Below are positions 23,880-36,300 of a stretch of 64,000 nt of DNA, in pieces. The notes beneath the pieces are model-generated. The model was not told the origin of the DNA and did not search any database. It saw only the letters and a list, made by a program, of their open reading frames with translations. The stretch's first letter is position 1; each line of letters starts with the position of its first letter. Source of the DNA: Daphnia carinata (taxonomy: Eukaryota; Arthropoda; Branchiopoda; Diplostraca; Daphniidae); the NCBI RefSeq assembly GCF_022539665.2, contig NC_081333.1:9050971-9114970 (forward strand), written 5' to 3'. A program made the translations under genes and the position numbers.

Positions 23880-24898
23880 ATGGCGTCCAAAAAGGTATAT
23901 TTCTTTTGGAACAGTGGTGTTTACAAAACCATTCATCTTATTTTGTGCATGGATAGAAACAAAGTACTCCGACTGACGACTTCTCAGCGAGAGGAGCTCC
24001 AGCACCACCAACACAAAAAGTTTTCATTCAAAGGGACTATAGTGAAGGGACTCAAGTTAAATTTCAACCAAAATTTCCTTCGGAACTCGAAGGAAAGGTA
24101 ACAAGTTTGTCATTTTCATTCAAAATAGCATTTGAAGTTTAACAGGAGTTTGTGTAAATGGTCCCTAGTTTGGGCCATGGCATTCAATCTTATGTTCAAA
24201 AATCTTTGTAGCTTGTGAACAGATGTACTAAACACATGTGTTGTCATATTGTACATATTGTATTAGATTGAACGAGAGAAATTTGAATACACTCTTAATA
24301 CTCTAAATGAAGTATATGCTGAAGCAGAAAAAATGAGCTGTAGTTCATGCTGTGAGGGTTGTTTTGCTTGCTTGACTGCATACTTGCTATATTGTTGTAG
24401 TGACACACACTTTGAGAAGGTAAGTTATAATTTCATTTATAGGCTCTCGTGGACTTTAACCAATCTTAACTTTTTTAAACAGTGTTTGAAGAAGGTGGCC
24501 AAATTTATCATTGAACAAAATGAAAGAGTCTATGTACCTAGAGGACTACTAATTATTGACCCTGTTGAACGGGGACTCAGAGTTGTATCCTTTTAAAAAT
24601 AATTATTTTAATTGTAGTGATATAAGTTATATTAGTTCTTAATGGTATGCTGTAAAATATTTTAAAATACCTAGTTCATAGAATAAATGTTTTTTTTTTT
24701 AATTTAGGTTAAGTAATGTTCACAAACATAGAAGTAAATTATGGTAATTTAATAAATTATAGATATTTGTTCTATACTATAGAATTCTTGTTTAAGTTTG
24801 TCGCCTTCATAAATGAATCCTTAACTGATTGATTCCTACAGATCGAGATTTGCATTTTCAGCGACAATCCTGCTTCTACGCCCGCCAGAAACAACTAA
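23880..24898 (+). CDS. GOLGA7: Golgin A7 / ERF4-like palmitoyltransferase accessory subunit
   Basis: GOLGA7 partners DHHC palmitoyltransferases (DHHC9) at the Golgi, where it stabilises the enzyme that palmitoylates Ras-type proteins. Exons 23988-24097, 24267-24419, 24483-24584 and 24842-24898 are clear: [12 protein letters not shown], then [12 protein letters not shown], a cysteine-rich stretch ending [30 protein letters not shown] and DPVERGLRV. The stop is at 24896-24898. The start is uncertain: the best frame-consistent model uses ATG 23880 with an exon to 23916 (donor GTGTTT), giving 152 residues against about 137 in human. The first 15 residues should be treated as provisional. RPABC1 lies divergently about 370 bases upstream. 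Confidence 0.9.
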
Positions 24899-25022
24899 AG
24901 CCATGAAACCTCTGTATCTATATATTTGTAATTATGAACTTGAGTTCTTCCCCTTCATCTCCCATCCTAAGTTGATGTGAACATGTGCTCATCATCATTA
25001 ACTATCTAGATATTGTAAAACG

Positions 25023-25028
25023 AATAAA
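25023..25028 (+). terminator. Poly(A) signal AATAAA, GOLGA7
   Basis: AATAAA 125 bases after the GOLGA7 stop codon. Confidence 0.6.
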
Positions 25029-25124
25029 CTGTGAAATATTATTTGAACGTTGACTCTTTGAAAAATCAGTTTTATCGTCATTAATTCGCTAAAAGTCGTT
25101 GTTTTTATATTTCATTCATAAAAT

Positions 25125-25316
25125 GTGGACGCAATCCAGAGAAACAGTCCAGTTCTTGTAGCTGAATCAAACAACGTTGAACAACGAATGGAGCTTAAAT
25201 TAAGTAATATCGGCACTAATGAATCATTCGATGATCGCTTTGTCATCAGTCGTTCATCTTTCATTCAAGCCCTTAAAGTTTTGAAGCATACAAAGCCGAT
25301 TAACGAAATTCCCTAA
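25125..25316 (+). other. Open frame without ATG start, unknown
   Basis: A frame open for 63 codons lies between GOLGA7 and PSMD4. Its composition looks protein-like (contains DDRFVISRSSFIQALKVLKH), but the first ATG in frame is at about 25189, leaving 42 residues. No donor, acceptor or family was recognised. It may be an exon fragment or chance. Confidence 0.15.
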
Positions 25317-25518
25317 GTCCATAACTGAAAGATTTTTTTTATCAGATAAAATTTTACGTTTTCTAACGTATTTCTCAAATGCAGAGCAGAATAAAAAAAA
25401 GTCAAAAATCAATTTCAAAATTGTGGCAGAAATGAACTTGTTTGTTACTTGGCAACCACGCACATGAATTGTCAATTTTCATCGACTGAAAAAAACTTTA
25501 CTCGTCGAGACGGCGAAA

Positions 25519-27250
25519 ATGGTGCTCGAAAGTACTATGATCTGGTAAACAATTTTTAGATATCGGTTTATTCGTTTTAGTGCGAAAAATGACTTCAGTA
25601 CTTGGGGCATATAATTTCGGTCTAAGGGAGTGGTTTTATTGTTCTTAAATATATTTTCTACCTGTGTATCTGACAGACTTTTGCATTGATGGTAAGCAGT
25701 TTTCCTGTTATTTAATGCGATATTTTTAAACCTTAGTGTGGATAACAGTGAGTTTATGAGAAATGGAGACTTTATACCAAGCCGCCTTCAAGCCCAACAA
25801 GATGCTGTTAACATGGTCTGCCATTCAAAAACGAGATCCAACCCAGAAAATAATGTTGGACTTCTAACATTGGCCAAGTAGAGTAACAACAACTTAAAAG
25901 CAATTCCATTGAGAAATCAGTACATCTTTTAAAATTTCTTAGCACCAAAGTATTGGCCACATTGACTACAGATGCTGGACGCATTTTATCAAAACTTCAT
26001 CAGGTCCAGCCAGAAGGTTCAATCAATCTGCTAACAGGAGTCAGAATTGCTCATGTAATTTCTGATTTTTAAAACTTTGTGAGTAAAAGTGAATTAAAAC
26101 ATCTTTTTCAATTCCAGCTTGCTCTTAAACATCGTCAAGGAAAAAACCATCGAACTAGAATTATAGTCTTCATTGGCTCTCCTCTTAATTTTGATGAAAA
26201 GGAATTGAACAAACTAGCCCGGAAACTGAAGAAAGAGAAAGTCAATGTAGACATTATTTGCTTTGGAGAAGAGGTAAAGAAATATCATACTGTATGTTAT
26301 TGGTGCCAATAATCGGTTTTTCTCTTTGGCTAGAATGGAGGAACCGAAGTCCTGGCTAGTTTTATCAATACTCTCAATGGCAAAGATGGCACTGGTAGTC
26401 ATTTGGTTACCATTCCACCTGGTAATTTGTGTTGAAAGTGTCTTAATGTAAATGGTAACAACTTTCTTTGGGCCTCATTTTCAGGGCCTCATCTCGCTGA
26501 TGCACTAATTTCTTCGCCGGTCATTCAAGGGGAAGACGGTACAGGAGCGGTTGGCTTGGGGGCGGGGGGCTTCGAGTTTGTCGATCCTAATGAAGATCCT
26601 GAATTGGCTCTTGTAAGTTTCAGTATTCTTCTTTTACGTGGATATAATACCAGCGTTTTCTCTTCTTTAGGCTCTACGGGTTTCAATGGAAGAGCAACGT
26701 CAGCGTCAAGAAGAGGAAGCACGCCGATCAGGCAATCCGTCAGGTCCGGAGCCTGCTGCACCCACAACAATGACCGGCGCTCCTGCTTCTAACGAAGATG
26801 CAATGCTTGAGCGTGCGTTGGCGATGTCCATGGATCAACCAAGCGTCACTTCAGCTGCTGCCAGCAACGCACCTGCAGCACCAGTTTATCCTGACTTCGC
26901 CACAATGACTGAAGAGGAACAAATTGCTTATGCAATGCAAATGTCAATGGCAGAAGCTCGTGAGTTTTGCTTTTTAAATGTCAAAGGGTTGTTCGTATTC
27001 TAGTTTCATTTAATGAGCAGAGGGACCAGTTAAAACAGAAGCCGAAGCTATGGAAGTTGAATCGACACCAGCAGCAGCAGCAGCGAGCGATGACTACGAT
27101 GAAGTGATGAAAGATCCGGAATTCCTCCAAAGCGTTTTAGAAACGCTTCCAGGAGTCGACCCTTCGAGCGATGCTGTACAATCTGCCGTTGATGCTTTGC
27201 GAAATCAAGATAAGGATAAGAAGCAAGGGAAAAAGCCTGACTCCAAGTAA
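25519..27250 (+). CDS. PSMD4: 26S proteasome non-ATPase subunit 4 (Rpn10/S5a), ubiquitin receptor
   Basis: Rpn10 is a regulatory-particle subunit that captures polyubiquitinated substrates. Eight exons (25519-25544, 25737-25877, 25943-26054, 26118-26273, 26334-26421, 26485-26612, 26671-26959, 27021-27250) join in frame to 389 residues (human about 377). The N-terminal von Willebrand A domain begins [20 protein letters not shown] and includes [12 protein letters not shown] and [15 protein letters not shown]. Two ubiquitin-interacting motifs follow: [11 protein letters not shown] and [15 protein letters not shown], each with the central Ala-x-x-x-Ser pattern. The C-terminal segment [17 protein letters not shown] is conserved. 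The tail is lysine-rich. An alanine/serine-rich linker between the UIMs is longer than in human. The gene converges on BNIP1. Confidence 0.97.
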
Positions 27251-27412
27251 CGAGATTGATTTGTAACGCCTCGCTTGATTCGGATCTAGAATTCACTAAT
27301 GTGCATCTGCCCATCACACCTGTGTGTAACAGAACGTGGTAGATGCTTTCTCCCATTGGCACACTATCGCCTAATTGATAATTCTAGGATTTCATCGTAT
27401 TTTTCTGAATTG

Positions 27413-27418
27413 AATAAA
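27413..27418 (+). terminator. Poly(A) signal AATAAA, PSMD4
   Basis: AATAAA 163 bases after the PSMD4 stop and 35 bases before the end of the convergent BNIP1 coding region, so the 3' UTRs of the two genes probably overlap. Confidence 0.6.
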
Positions 27419-27452
27419 GAAACTCATAAAAAATCGGTTAAACTATTTTTCT

Positions 27453-28392
27453 TCAGAACATGCGCTTTTGAATGACATATACACAGGCGGCAAAAAATGC
27501 GGCCAAAGCAAGAATAATTAAGATTAAATCTGTGGTTTCTCTCCTCCCGAATCGAGAAACCAGTTTTTTGGTCGTAGTTAAAGTGCTGCCCATCACTTTA
27601 AATTCATCTTGGGTGTCACATACTGTGTTAGAAGATTGAGCTAGTAACAAATTTTCATTCTTAGTTAAACACATGTAAAAAAACAAAGAATAGGTACAAA
27701 ACACTTGTTAATACCTAGTACTTCTAGGGTGCCCCTGTTCTGTTCCAGTACACTTGCCATGGATTGACTAATATTTCGTAGATTTGCTGTCACATTAGTT
27801 GACATCTTGATAAGTTCCTCTTTGGATTTTGTTTGTCTAAAACTCAAATCTAAATGTTGGAATGCAATAAAAAGTAATAATAAATACAATTATCATTACC
27901 TGGATCTTATTTCCATTTCCTCTGGATTGCTGTAAAAGAGTTCTGCTTTGTTTTTCATGCTGACAGTGAGTTGGCATTGTACATTAGCTTTGCTAGGAAA
28001 ATATAAGAACTCTCAGGTGTCTTTATGAATATCTGGTGTAAAATTACCGAAATGCACTTTGAAGGCTTGTCAACTGATTTCTAAAGAGACTGACATCTTC
28101 AGCAAGTTCCCCATCTTCATCCTCATCTTTAGCAAGCTTTTCAAACTCATCAATGCAGTGTTTAAGCCGCTTGAACTCTGATCGATACTCTGAATTCAAT
28201 ACCACAACATCAGATTCTGTAATGTCAGGATTTTGTATTTTCTGACATAGTAGGAAAAAATATTGAATGGATGTGTCATTGAACATAAGAAATCTTCGCT
28301 TTACGTACATGCAAAATGTTTTGGATAGAGAGATTTCCTCGTAGAATGTCGCTTTTTAGAGAATCTACTTCAACACTATCGGAATTCTTCAT
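27453..28392 (-). CDS. BNIP1: Vesicle transport protein SEC20 (BNIP1), ER SNARE
   Basis: Sec20/BNIP1 is a Qb-SNARE of the syntaxin-18 complex for Golgi-to-ER retrograde traffic. Five exons (28392-28309, 28241-28048, 27992-27900, 27836-27715, 27640-27453) join in frame to 226 residues (human 228). The N-terminal half is helical (FKRLKHCIDEFEKLAKDEDE). RKANVQCQLTVS matches the family core. The SNARE motif runs through EELIKMSTNVTANLRNISQS to EFKVMGSTLTTTKKLVSRFG, followed by a C-terminal membrane anchor (LILIILALAAFFAACVYVI) and the short luminal KRMF end. No signal peptide, as expected for a tail-anchored protein. Confidence 0.95.
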
Positions 28393-29297
28393 CTTAGCCG
28401 GAATGAAATTTATAAACTAAATGACAGCACTATTCCCAGGCTAACGGAATCATTAAAAAAAAATAAAGAGTTTGATCACCACGTTACCTTCAGCGGCAGT
28501 GAAGTGGTGTTGTCATTTGTTGTCGTCAACTGCCGAGTTGCCATTTACGAAGACTTCGTTGAGTCATCAAACGATAATGTTCTGTCCACCTAAACAAGTG
28601 TTTTATTCAATCCTTGTTTTTAATATCAAAATTTGAATTTCCTAAACCATTTTGGAATGAGTGAAACCGGCCAAGATGAATCGATCTAGGATGCTTCTTT
28701 TTCGAGGCGCAGAGTACCTCGCCTGTAAACCGCTTTTAGTATGGGTGGCGAAGAGTGTATCCCTAAAATGCTGACGAAAGTGGAACTAGAGAGGGTGAAA
28801 CCAAACACAAAAAGTCCCGGTTTGCTGGTTTTCGTTTGTTCTACTGGCAGAGTTCCGTCTAAAATCGTGGAATTGGCCTATAAAACAGGACAGTTTGAGC
28901 TTGGAAGTGTATTGTGATGTGTGGCTTTGTTAATAAGTGGTGGTCTACTCATTCTGATGAAATGGTACCTCGGACAGCAGCTTACGTTACAGTATAGCCA
29001 ATTTCGCGCCTAGTTGTGTTGTGTTCGTGTCGACCTCTTGTCGACCCATCTTTGATGCCAAGTGTAAACCAGCCTACAAATTCCGTAGTATAAATAGTTT
29101 CCTTAGAGTTCAACGCAAAAAAAAGCAGTACAAGCAGTGTCGCATTTGGCAAGGTTTATTCGACTAGTTTTAATTTTAGTGTCCTAGCTTTGTTATTCTC
29201 GAGCAAACCACAACAAATACACATTTTAGCTCTCGTCCCCACAGCTGGTGGTCGATAAGTTTAAGGTCCCTCGTTAGAAATCTAGTCTCCAGTGAAA
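28393..29297. promoter_or_regulatory. Divergent BNIP1 / GTPBP2 upstream region with TATA box
   Basis: About 0.9 kb without a coding frame. TATAAATAG at 29089-29097 is a good TATA box for the plus-strand GTPase gene, 200 bases before its start codon; the initiator is not obvious. No TATA was seen for BNIP1. Confidence 0.55.
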
Positions 29298-32268
29298 ATG
29301 GCCATATACATACAACAGCAACACCGACAAAATAAACGCCACAAAACGAAATCCATTGGGAGCCCTGTAAGTATATTTCATCACATTCAGTGAAAGGGAA
29401 ACCTTTCCGTCCTTTGTTGTCACATGACGTCAGCAGATATCCGTTAGGTTCTTTTTCATGTTCAAACTTGCCTCTAGATTTCTTTTCCTTTCATCCCCCT
29501 TGGCTACTGTAAAGTAAATACAAAATGGGCAAGTTTTTTACAATATCCCTTTGTTTGCTGCTGAATGCGACCAACTGGGTTGGCACGTTTTTGATAATTT
29601 ATGGTAGTCTAGCGAAAGTGTACCCCGATTTTACTGTTTACTGACCCAGATAATCAGACTATAGGGAGAAGAATTCTCGCACCAATAGACCACACTTTCT
29701 TTTTTAAATTATGTATTTACATTTTTTTTTTCTTTTCATTTTTCACTGTATAGGACCCTATGGATGCGTTTCTGGGGCTGTACGACAACGGTTCAGATTC
29801 AGACGATGACGATTGGATTTCTCAATTTGAATTGGCCGATCCTCTGGCTAATAATAATAATCAACAGAAAAATCTACCCCCAGAACCGCAGTCTGGCAAT
29901 ATTGAATACAAATTGAAATTAGTCAATCCCTCCGAACAACGGATTCAGCATCTTGTCACTCAGGTATGAACAAAATCGACATGCATCCATCAAAAAGAAC
30001 GATAAATAACGGGGGCATCATAATTAATACCAAATATGTAAAAAAAAAAAAAAAAAATGGTGTTTGAATGCCGCTTATAATTATTATTATGGTGAATGAA
30101 TCCAAGTTTTGCATCAGTCTTTAGTCATATCCGACAGTTAGGCAATAAAATAGCTTTTGATTACTTCAGCAGAACTAGTTCAACGAACCTTTCATCTAGG
30201 GCGCTTTGAACAGGTTTTGTTTACGCGTGCGGTTATCTTACATTACGTCAGTTGGAAGTGTCTAACCACGTGATAAGAATTAAGAGACATCTAGTGCATT
30301 TGATTTCAAATTCTTAAATAAGGAACATTCTTGAATTGCAATCAGCTTGCGGTGTGAAAGTAATTTCTGATTTCGTCGAGACTTGAGTGGCCGGCAGGGA
30401 ACATGCAAAGAAAAGGTGCCATTGACCGAAATGTTAATATTTTTTACCATTCAACATGTGATTTGCAATGACTATCCGGTTAATTTAATTCCGCTAAATT
30501 TACTAAATGAATTTTTATTTTCGGTGGCCACCCAGATGAAATGGCGTTTGCGTGAAGGTCAAGGTGAGGCGATCTACGAAATCGGAGTAGGGGACGATGG
30601 ATTTCTTCATGGTTTGTCACGCTCGGATATGGATGCTTCACTGGATACTTTAACCAACATGGCCAGACGTTTGGGTGCCTCTGTGACTATTCTAAGAAGA
30701 AGGTCTGTTCGTATCAATTCACATGCAAATTCCGAGATCTAATCACCAGTTTTTACAGGTCTTTAGACGCCACCGATAATGAAGTTATGACGGATCTCAG
30801 CGTGGCGGAAGTGCTCGGTTTGTTTATTTAAACACAAAAATTCTAACTCAATTCATTTGAATGACTATTATTATTTCCTTTTGTTGACCGTTTCAGTGAG
30901 GAAAGTCCCGGACGACCAGCGTAGTATCGATTTGCGGGTAGCAGTTTTGGGGAATGTCGAAGTCGGCAAGTCAACTTTAATCGGCGTGTTGACGCAAGGC
31001 CAGCTAGACAATGGACGTGGCTTGGCCCGGCTTAACATGTTTCGACATAAACATGAATTTCAGACGGGTCGAACAAGCTCTGTCAGCCATGACATTTTGG
31101 GTTTCGATTCGGGCGGACAGGTAGTTAATTACGAACAAGCTACCACGGCAGAGGAAATTTGTGACAACTGTTCCAAATTACTGACCTTCATCGATCTGGC
31201 TGGTCACCACAAATACCTGCGAACTACCATTCGTGGCTTGACCTCCTATTCTCCTCATTACGTCATGCTTATCGTCTCGGGAACGTCAGGAGTTGTGGGC
31301 ACCACCCGAGAGCACCTTGGCCTAGCTTTGGCACTGGAGGTCCCTTTCTTTATCGTCATCACTAAGCAGGACGTAACCCGGCCTCAAGTTCTCGCCGACA
31401 CTATACAACATTTGGAAACTCATCTGAAAGGCCCAGGATGCAATAAGGTGCCATTCCGTATAGAAACAGAAGATGATGTCATTACTGCTGGCGCAGCCTC
31501 GCTATCCGAGACAACCGTGCCCATCTTTGTGGTGTCGAGCGTAACCGGCCGAGGGCTTAATCTCTTGACCAAATTTTTGCATTTGCTGCCGCCAGGGTGG
31601 GGCGCATTGGAACGCGAAAAGATGGAACAGGAGCCAGTGGAATTTCAAATTTACGAGACGTTTTGTCTACCTCAAGTCGGCACGGTCTTGGGCGGCCTTT
31701 TAACACAAGGCGTTTTGACGGAAAACATGAACCTGTTGCTTGGACCTCTAGAAGATGGATCGTTTCATCCGGTTCAAGTCCAGTCGATCCAACGTTACAA
31801 GTCTTCGTGCCGAGCTGTCCGAGCTGGCCAAAGCGCATCTCTGGCACTCAATATCGAGTTGCCGAACATTCGTAAAGGAATGATTCTAGCTGATCCGCAT
31901 CTGAAACCGCAAGCCACGCTCTTTTTTCAGGTAGTAGATTATTGTGTCATTCATAGATGTCGACGTCATTGTTGCACTCTCTGTTGTAGGCCACAATTGT
32001 TGTGCTGTTTCATTCTACGAGCATACATAAAGGATTCCAGACAACGGTGCACATCGGCAGCATCCAACAGACAGCCGTACTCGAAGGAATAATGGCAGCC
32101 AAACATATTGTTACCAATGATACGGCTTCGGTGCTTTTCCGTTTCTTGCAGCATCCGGAATTCATCAGGACGGGGTCAAGGCTACTATTTCGTACAGGTA
32201 GCACTCAAGGAATCGGAAAAATCACGCAGGTCTTCCCAATCGAGATTGACAGTTGTGCAGAGAAGTAA
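29298..32268 (+). CDS. GTPBP2: GTP-binding protein 2-like translational GTPase
   Basis: GTPBP1/2 proteins are EF-Tu-like GTPases that, with Pelota-type factors, resolve stalled ribosomes. Six exons (29298-29366, 29754-29963, 30536-30702, 30759-30817, 30897-31930, 31990-32268) give 605 residues (human GTPBP2 about 602). Motifs: G1 GNVEVGKST (187-195), DLAGHHKY as G3 (268-275), TKQD as G4 (324-327). The pre-G domain contains NIEYKLKLVNPSEQR and MKWRLREGQGEAIYEIG, as in GTPBP1/2. After the G domain come the two beta-barrel domains (GTVLGGLLTQG; TTVHIGSIQQTAVLE; GTGSRLLFR-like end). An acidic patch (SDSDDDDW) lies near residue 36. GTPBP2 is preferred over GTPBP1 because of length and IEYKLKLVNPS, but the paralogue choice is inference. 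Confidence 0.92.
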
Positions 32269-32752
32269 AGTACGCTTTTTTTATCGCCCTTTGAGCTCTT
32301 TTTCCTGATGTAGATTCAAAATTTTGACCCCGAAATTTTTACAGAATCGTTTGATCGTTTTACGTAATTATTATTTTTTTTCCTTTTATTTTTAAAGAAA
32401 GCATGCTGCTTATTACGTGTAATCTTAACAGCGGGAAGCATAACTGAAGTGTTAAGTGCACAAGCTAAGTGTAAACTTAGTAGCACTAGCACAGATGTTT
32501 GCCTCAACAACATTATGTAGCGAAAATTGAATGGCTAATGTCGTCCCCCTACGTTTTTTTTTGCGCAAAGTCACGTTTGAAATTATTACAAAATTTATAT
32601 TACTTATTTTCACCACGAATCCGGCAATCTAATGAACTTCCTCATCGCCAAAATATTTTGTCTTCTATCTATCTTCTCGTCTCCTATCATGAACTGTCAC
32701 AGCCTTAAATTCTTTGTCTCTTTTACCCCACTGTGTGTCGAAACTTTGTCGG

Positions 32753-32775
32753 ATATATATATATATATATATATA
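32753..32775. repeat. (AT)n microsatellite
   Basis: Uninterrupted AT dinucleotides, about 11 units, in the gap between the GTPase gene and the large coiled-coil gene. Confidence 0.95.
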
Positions 32776-32999
32776 CAAACTACGGAAAAAGAGAGACGTG
32801 AACGCCTTTTTTTCTGTTTTTCCAACTGTAGGCCGTCACTTTGTTGGGTCTAAAGAATTTTGAAGAAAATGGCGACACGCCAAAGATGCGCGTATATCAG
32901 CGCGGTCGACCTAGCGGGGCGACATATTGAAGTCGAAAAAGAGAGGGAAAACAAGGGATAAAAAGAGAGGGAAAACAACACAAAGATTTATTTTTGGAT

Positions 33000-33334
33000 C
33001 TCGGGTATATTTGTCGGTATGGGAAGTAAAAACGGGCCGATCCCGTTGGTTGCATTTCCCGCTGGTTTCGCTCCTTATCGTGTCGTCTCCGCTGCCTCAA
33101 ATTTTGCTCAACGATTCATTTCAGCTCTGAGCGTCTACAGACGCGGTGTCTCTTCTAACTTTCTCTTTCTAGTTTCTTCTTTCCTTTTTTTTATTATTAT
33201 TTTTCGTTGCTGTTTCTTCACTTTTACTACCCCCAACAACAAACCATCCTAAAACAAGTGCTAATAATTTAGTTACCTTAAAAACTACTAGTCTTAATTT
33301 AATCCCGAACATCGAACGAACGAAAGCTGATGCA
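33000..33334 (+). promoter_or_regulatory. Candidate 5' UTR/promoter 1 of coiled-coil gene
   Basis: Sequence upstream of the ATG at 33335. It contains no long frame and ends in a short coding exon with a consensus donor (ACG|GTAAGT), so transcription from this region is implied. No TATA was found; the transcription start is not placed. Confidence 0.4.
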
Positions 33335-36300
33335 ATGAAGCCAACAAAAACGGTAAGTAGGCCTCTCCTAATAGCATTCGTTGTTTTTCTTTTTAAAAAA
33401 ATGTATGAGAGGGATTTCTTTTGAAAGGTTTTGTGTATTCCGCCTCCTTTCGTGATGTTGATGAGCCTGAAGTGGGTCTCTTTGTTTCTCTCACATACTT
33501 TGGTAAATTCCTGTGTGTCTCGGTCGTAAACTTGATCGAGTCATTAAGAAGCTGCTCGAAATTGTTCGTGGTTAGTTCTATAAATGGGGAACAGAAACCG
33601 CAGCAATGGAGCCACAAAACACATAGTGACGATTTCCATCTATTATGGCCATCGTATCTTGAAAGACTTCATTGTTAGCGACACTTGATATAGCTTATTT
33701 TATGGAAAACGTTTAACGGGGCGTTTTGCTCGACTTCTGAAAAAATGGGCAGGACGAGTAATGCAATGAAACTGCCGGTTGCCTTTTGATAAACTATTGA
33801 TAAATGCATTGCAAATCAAAATGCAACAGGCCTCCAAACGATCAATCATACTTTTGTATCGATACCTTTTGTCCTTTTTCTTTTGGCGCCATTCTTCACA
33901 ACAGAAACGCAATTGATCATTCGCGAAAGATCCACAGAAGGGCATGGCGGTCGTGCTCACTGTTGGAACCCTTTTATTTTTTGTGTTTTTTTCAACATTT
34001 TAAACACAAAAAGTGCAAATATTTTATACCCTGGCATATTTTCGATGCAAGTGCAACATTCCAGTTTGTTAGTTGTTCCAACAGAGATACTTTAGCCGAT
34101 GTGTTGGTCTTTTTTCTGTCCTGTAACCCAGAAAACAAAAGAGAAAATGGTTGCGGTTCATTAGATTGAAGCAAACTGTTTGGCAAAAGGACACTCAAAA
34201 GTATCATATCCTAGTTCCTAGTTCTTTCACCTGGTTCGTCTCTCTGCCTCTACATTCTCCAAAGTGCTATTATTCCCCTTCCTCCTTGTGTCGGCCATTA
34301 AAAAACGGACTTTCCCTTCACATTGCTGTGGCTACGTCATCAGCCGTGCCTGTGTACGGGGGGCTGAACAACCCGAGTGGGTGGGTTTCACAACAGCAAC
34401 ACGCGATCGGCAGCCAGGCACCGGCCATCAAACTCAGTTCAGTCGAAAGTTTGGCACCCTCCTACCATAACGCACCTGGCAGTGCCTCTCGCCGATCGTT
34501 GTTATCTTCAGTTTTTTAAAATAGAAAAACAACTTTGGTTGACCAAACTTCGAGGAAAAGGAGTTACGTTTTTTAACTACCGGAGGCTTTCACCATCTCT
34601 GTTTAGGTTAGTACAACCACGTGCTGTGTTTCCATGAAAATATCGTTCGCCATCTTTCTTGTTGTCATGTCTGGACTTGCTCGGGGTGACGTCTCGAGCG
34701 ATGAGTGAAAATCGTTTCCCTTGTAATTATCTGCCCTGAAATATGTTTTTCATTCGAGACTTTCCATCAACTATTCAATTTGGCATTGTGACATGAGCGT
34801 CATGCGTGGCCATGTATGATCGTTTTTGGGCCGTTTTCTAATAGTCTGGTTTTTTAATGAACTACATTCATTATTTGCGTTATTGATTGACTGGGATAAA
34901 CGAGACAGGGCTGCAAATAGTATACCAGCATTGATACTTCTTCGCTCTTCTATCTATTACGCCATTCGCGTTGGCAAATTTTTTGAATACGTAATCGGCT
35001 TTCAGAGAGCGAATGTCAGATTTGCGTCAACGGTCAATGTTCTCGTGTACATATATGCTGAACGCCCAGATAATCAGTTTTCCTTTTTTTCTTTTTTGTT
35101 GAAAGCAAAAGCTTCAGGCAGCTTATATGCATATCGTGGTACGCATAGTGTTTCGACCTTTGCAGTAGCGGAATCGCCTATACATATTTTACTGTAACAA
35201 CTGTGAAGGACAAACTCAAACAAAATCGCGAAACCTTTGAAAAAAATTCAGGGTGCGTGATAGACATCCGGTTTTTTTTTTGCCTTGTTCACGTTATGCG
35301 AAATATAGCCAGTTATTTTTTTTCCATCGTAATAGTATTATTAAAAGGATAGATAGCGAAAGATAAAAAGAAACGTAAACTATTAGGATAAGGGCTGCGC
35401 AAATTGCATCAGTGACATCATCGCCAGCTCACAGGAGCCGATCCCAAAACCTGTTAAAAGCTGTTGAGCTTTTCTTTTGCTTCACCAACAGCAGTTTACG
35501 GATTCCTTCGGAAAAATCTACCTATAAATTTTTGTTGTTGTTGTAGACAAAGTTTCTACATAGCAGGAAGTAGTACGTCCAGTGGGGGGTGGGCAATTTA
35601 ATTGGTCGGCAACTGTTATCGCTTGTCTTGATGGAATTCAATCGTCGTATGGAAATGCCAGGCCAATTTTTGATTCAAGTCCACGTAGGAATGAAAACAA
35701 TCAGCAAACCTTTTTTGGCACACGTTTTACTAGGGTTGGACCGTCATAGGGAAACATGATGTTTACAAAACGCGTGAGTAACGATGAGCAAGTTTGCGAG
35801 TCAGAGGTAAAAGGAGGGAGAGATATATAGCTTTCTAGTTAAATCATGTCGCGTCACGTTAACAAAGACCGTCCCTTTTCTTCCTTTTTAACAAATTTGA
35901 CTAACAGTCATCACGCTATATTTACACCCAACCCAGCAAAATACTTTAATTTAACTTCCTACCTCCTTATTTCTTTCGGTACTTCAGGGGGTGGGAAAGG
36001 GGGAAAAAACCCTGCTCGGGGAAAAATGTACACAAGGAAAAAGCAGAAAACCCAACCACCGAAAATTTTTAAACTATGAATAATGGAAAAGAAAAAAAAA
36101 AGGAAGGGAATAAAAGTCTGAAAAAACCTTGGCTCACTGCCCGATTGGCATGTGATCAACTAGTAGACGAACACGACGGGATCGACCGGCCTGAATATAA
36201 TGTAACCACATACACACGGTCCGTCCCGCCTCTTAACCTCCTCCGAGCCAGCAGCCTCGCCGTCGCCTCGTACCATTTTTCTATTTGGTACGTTTGCGTG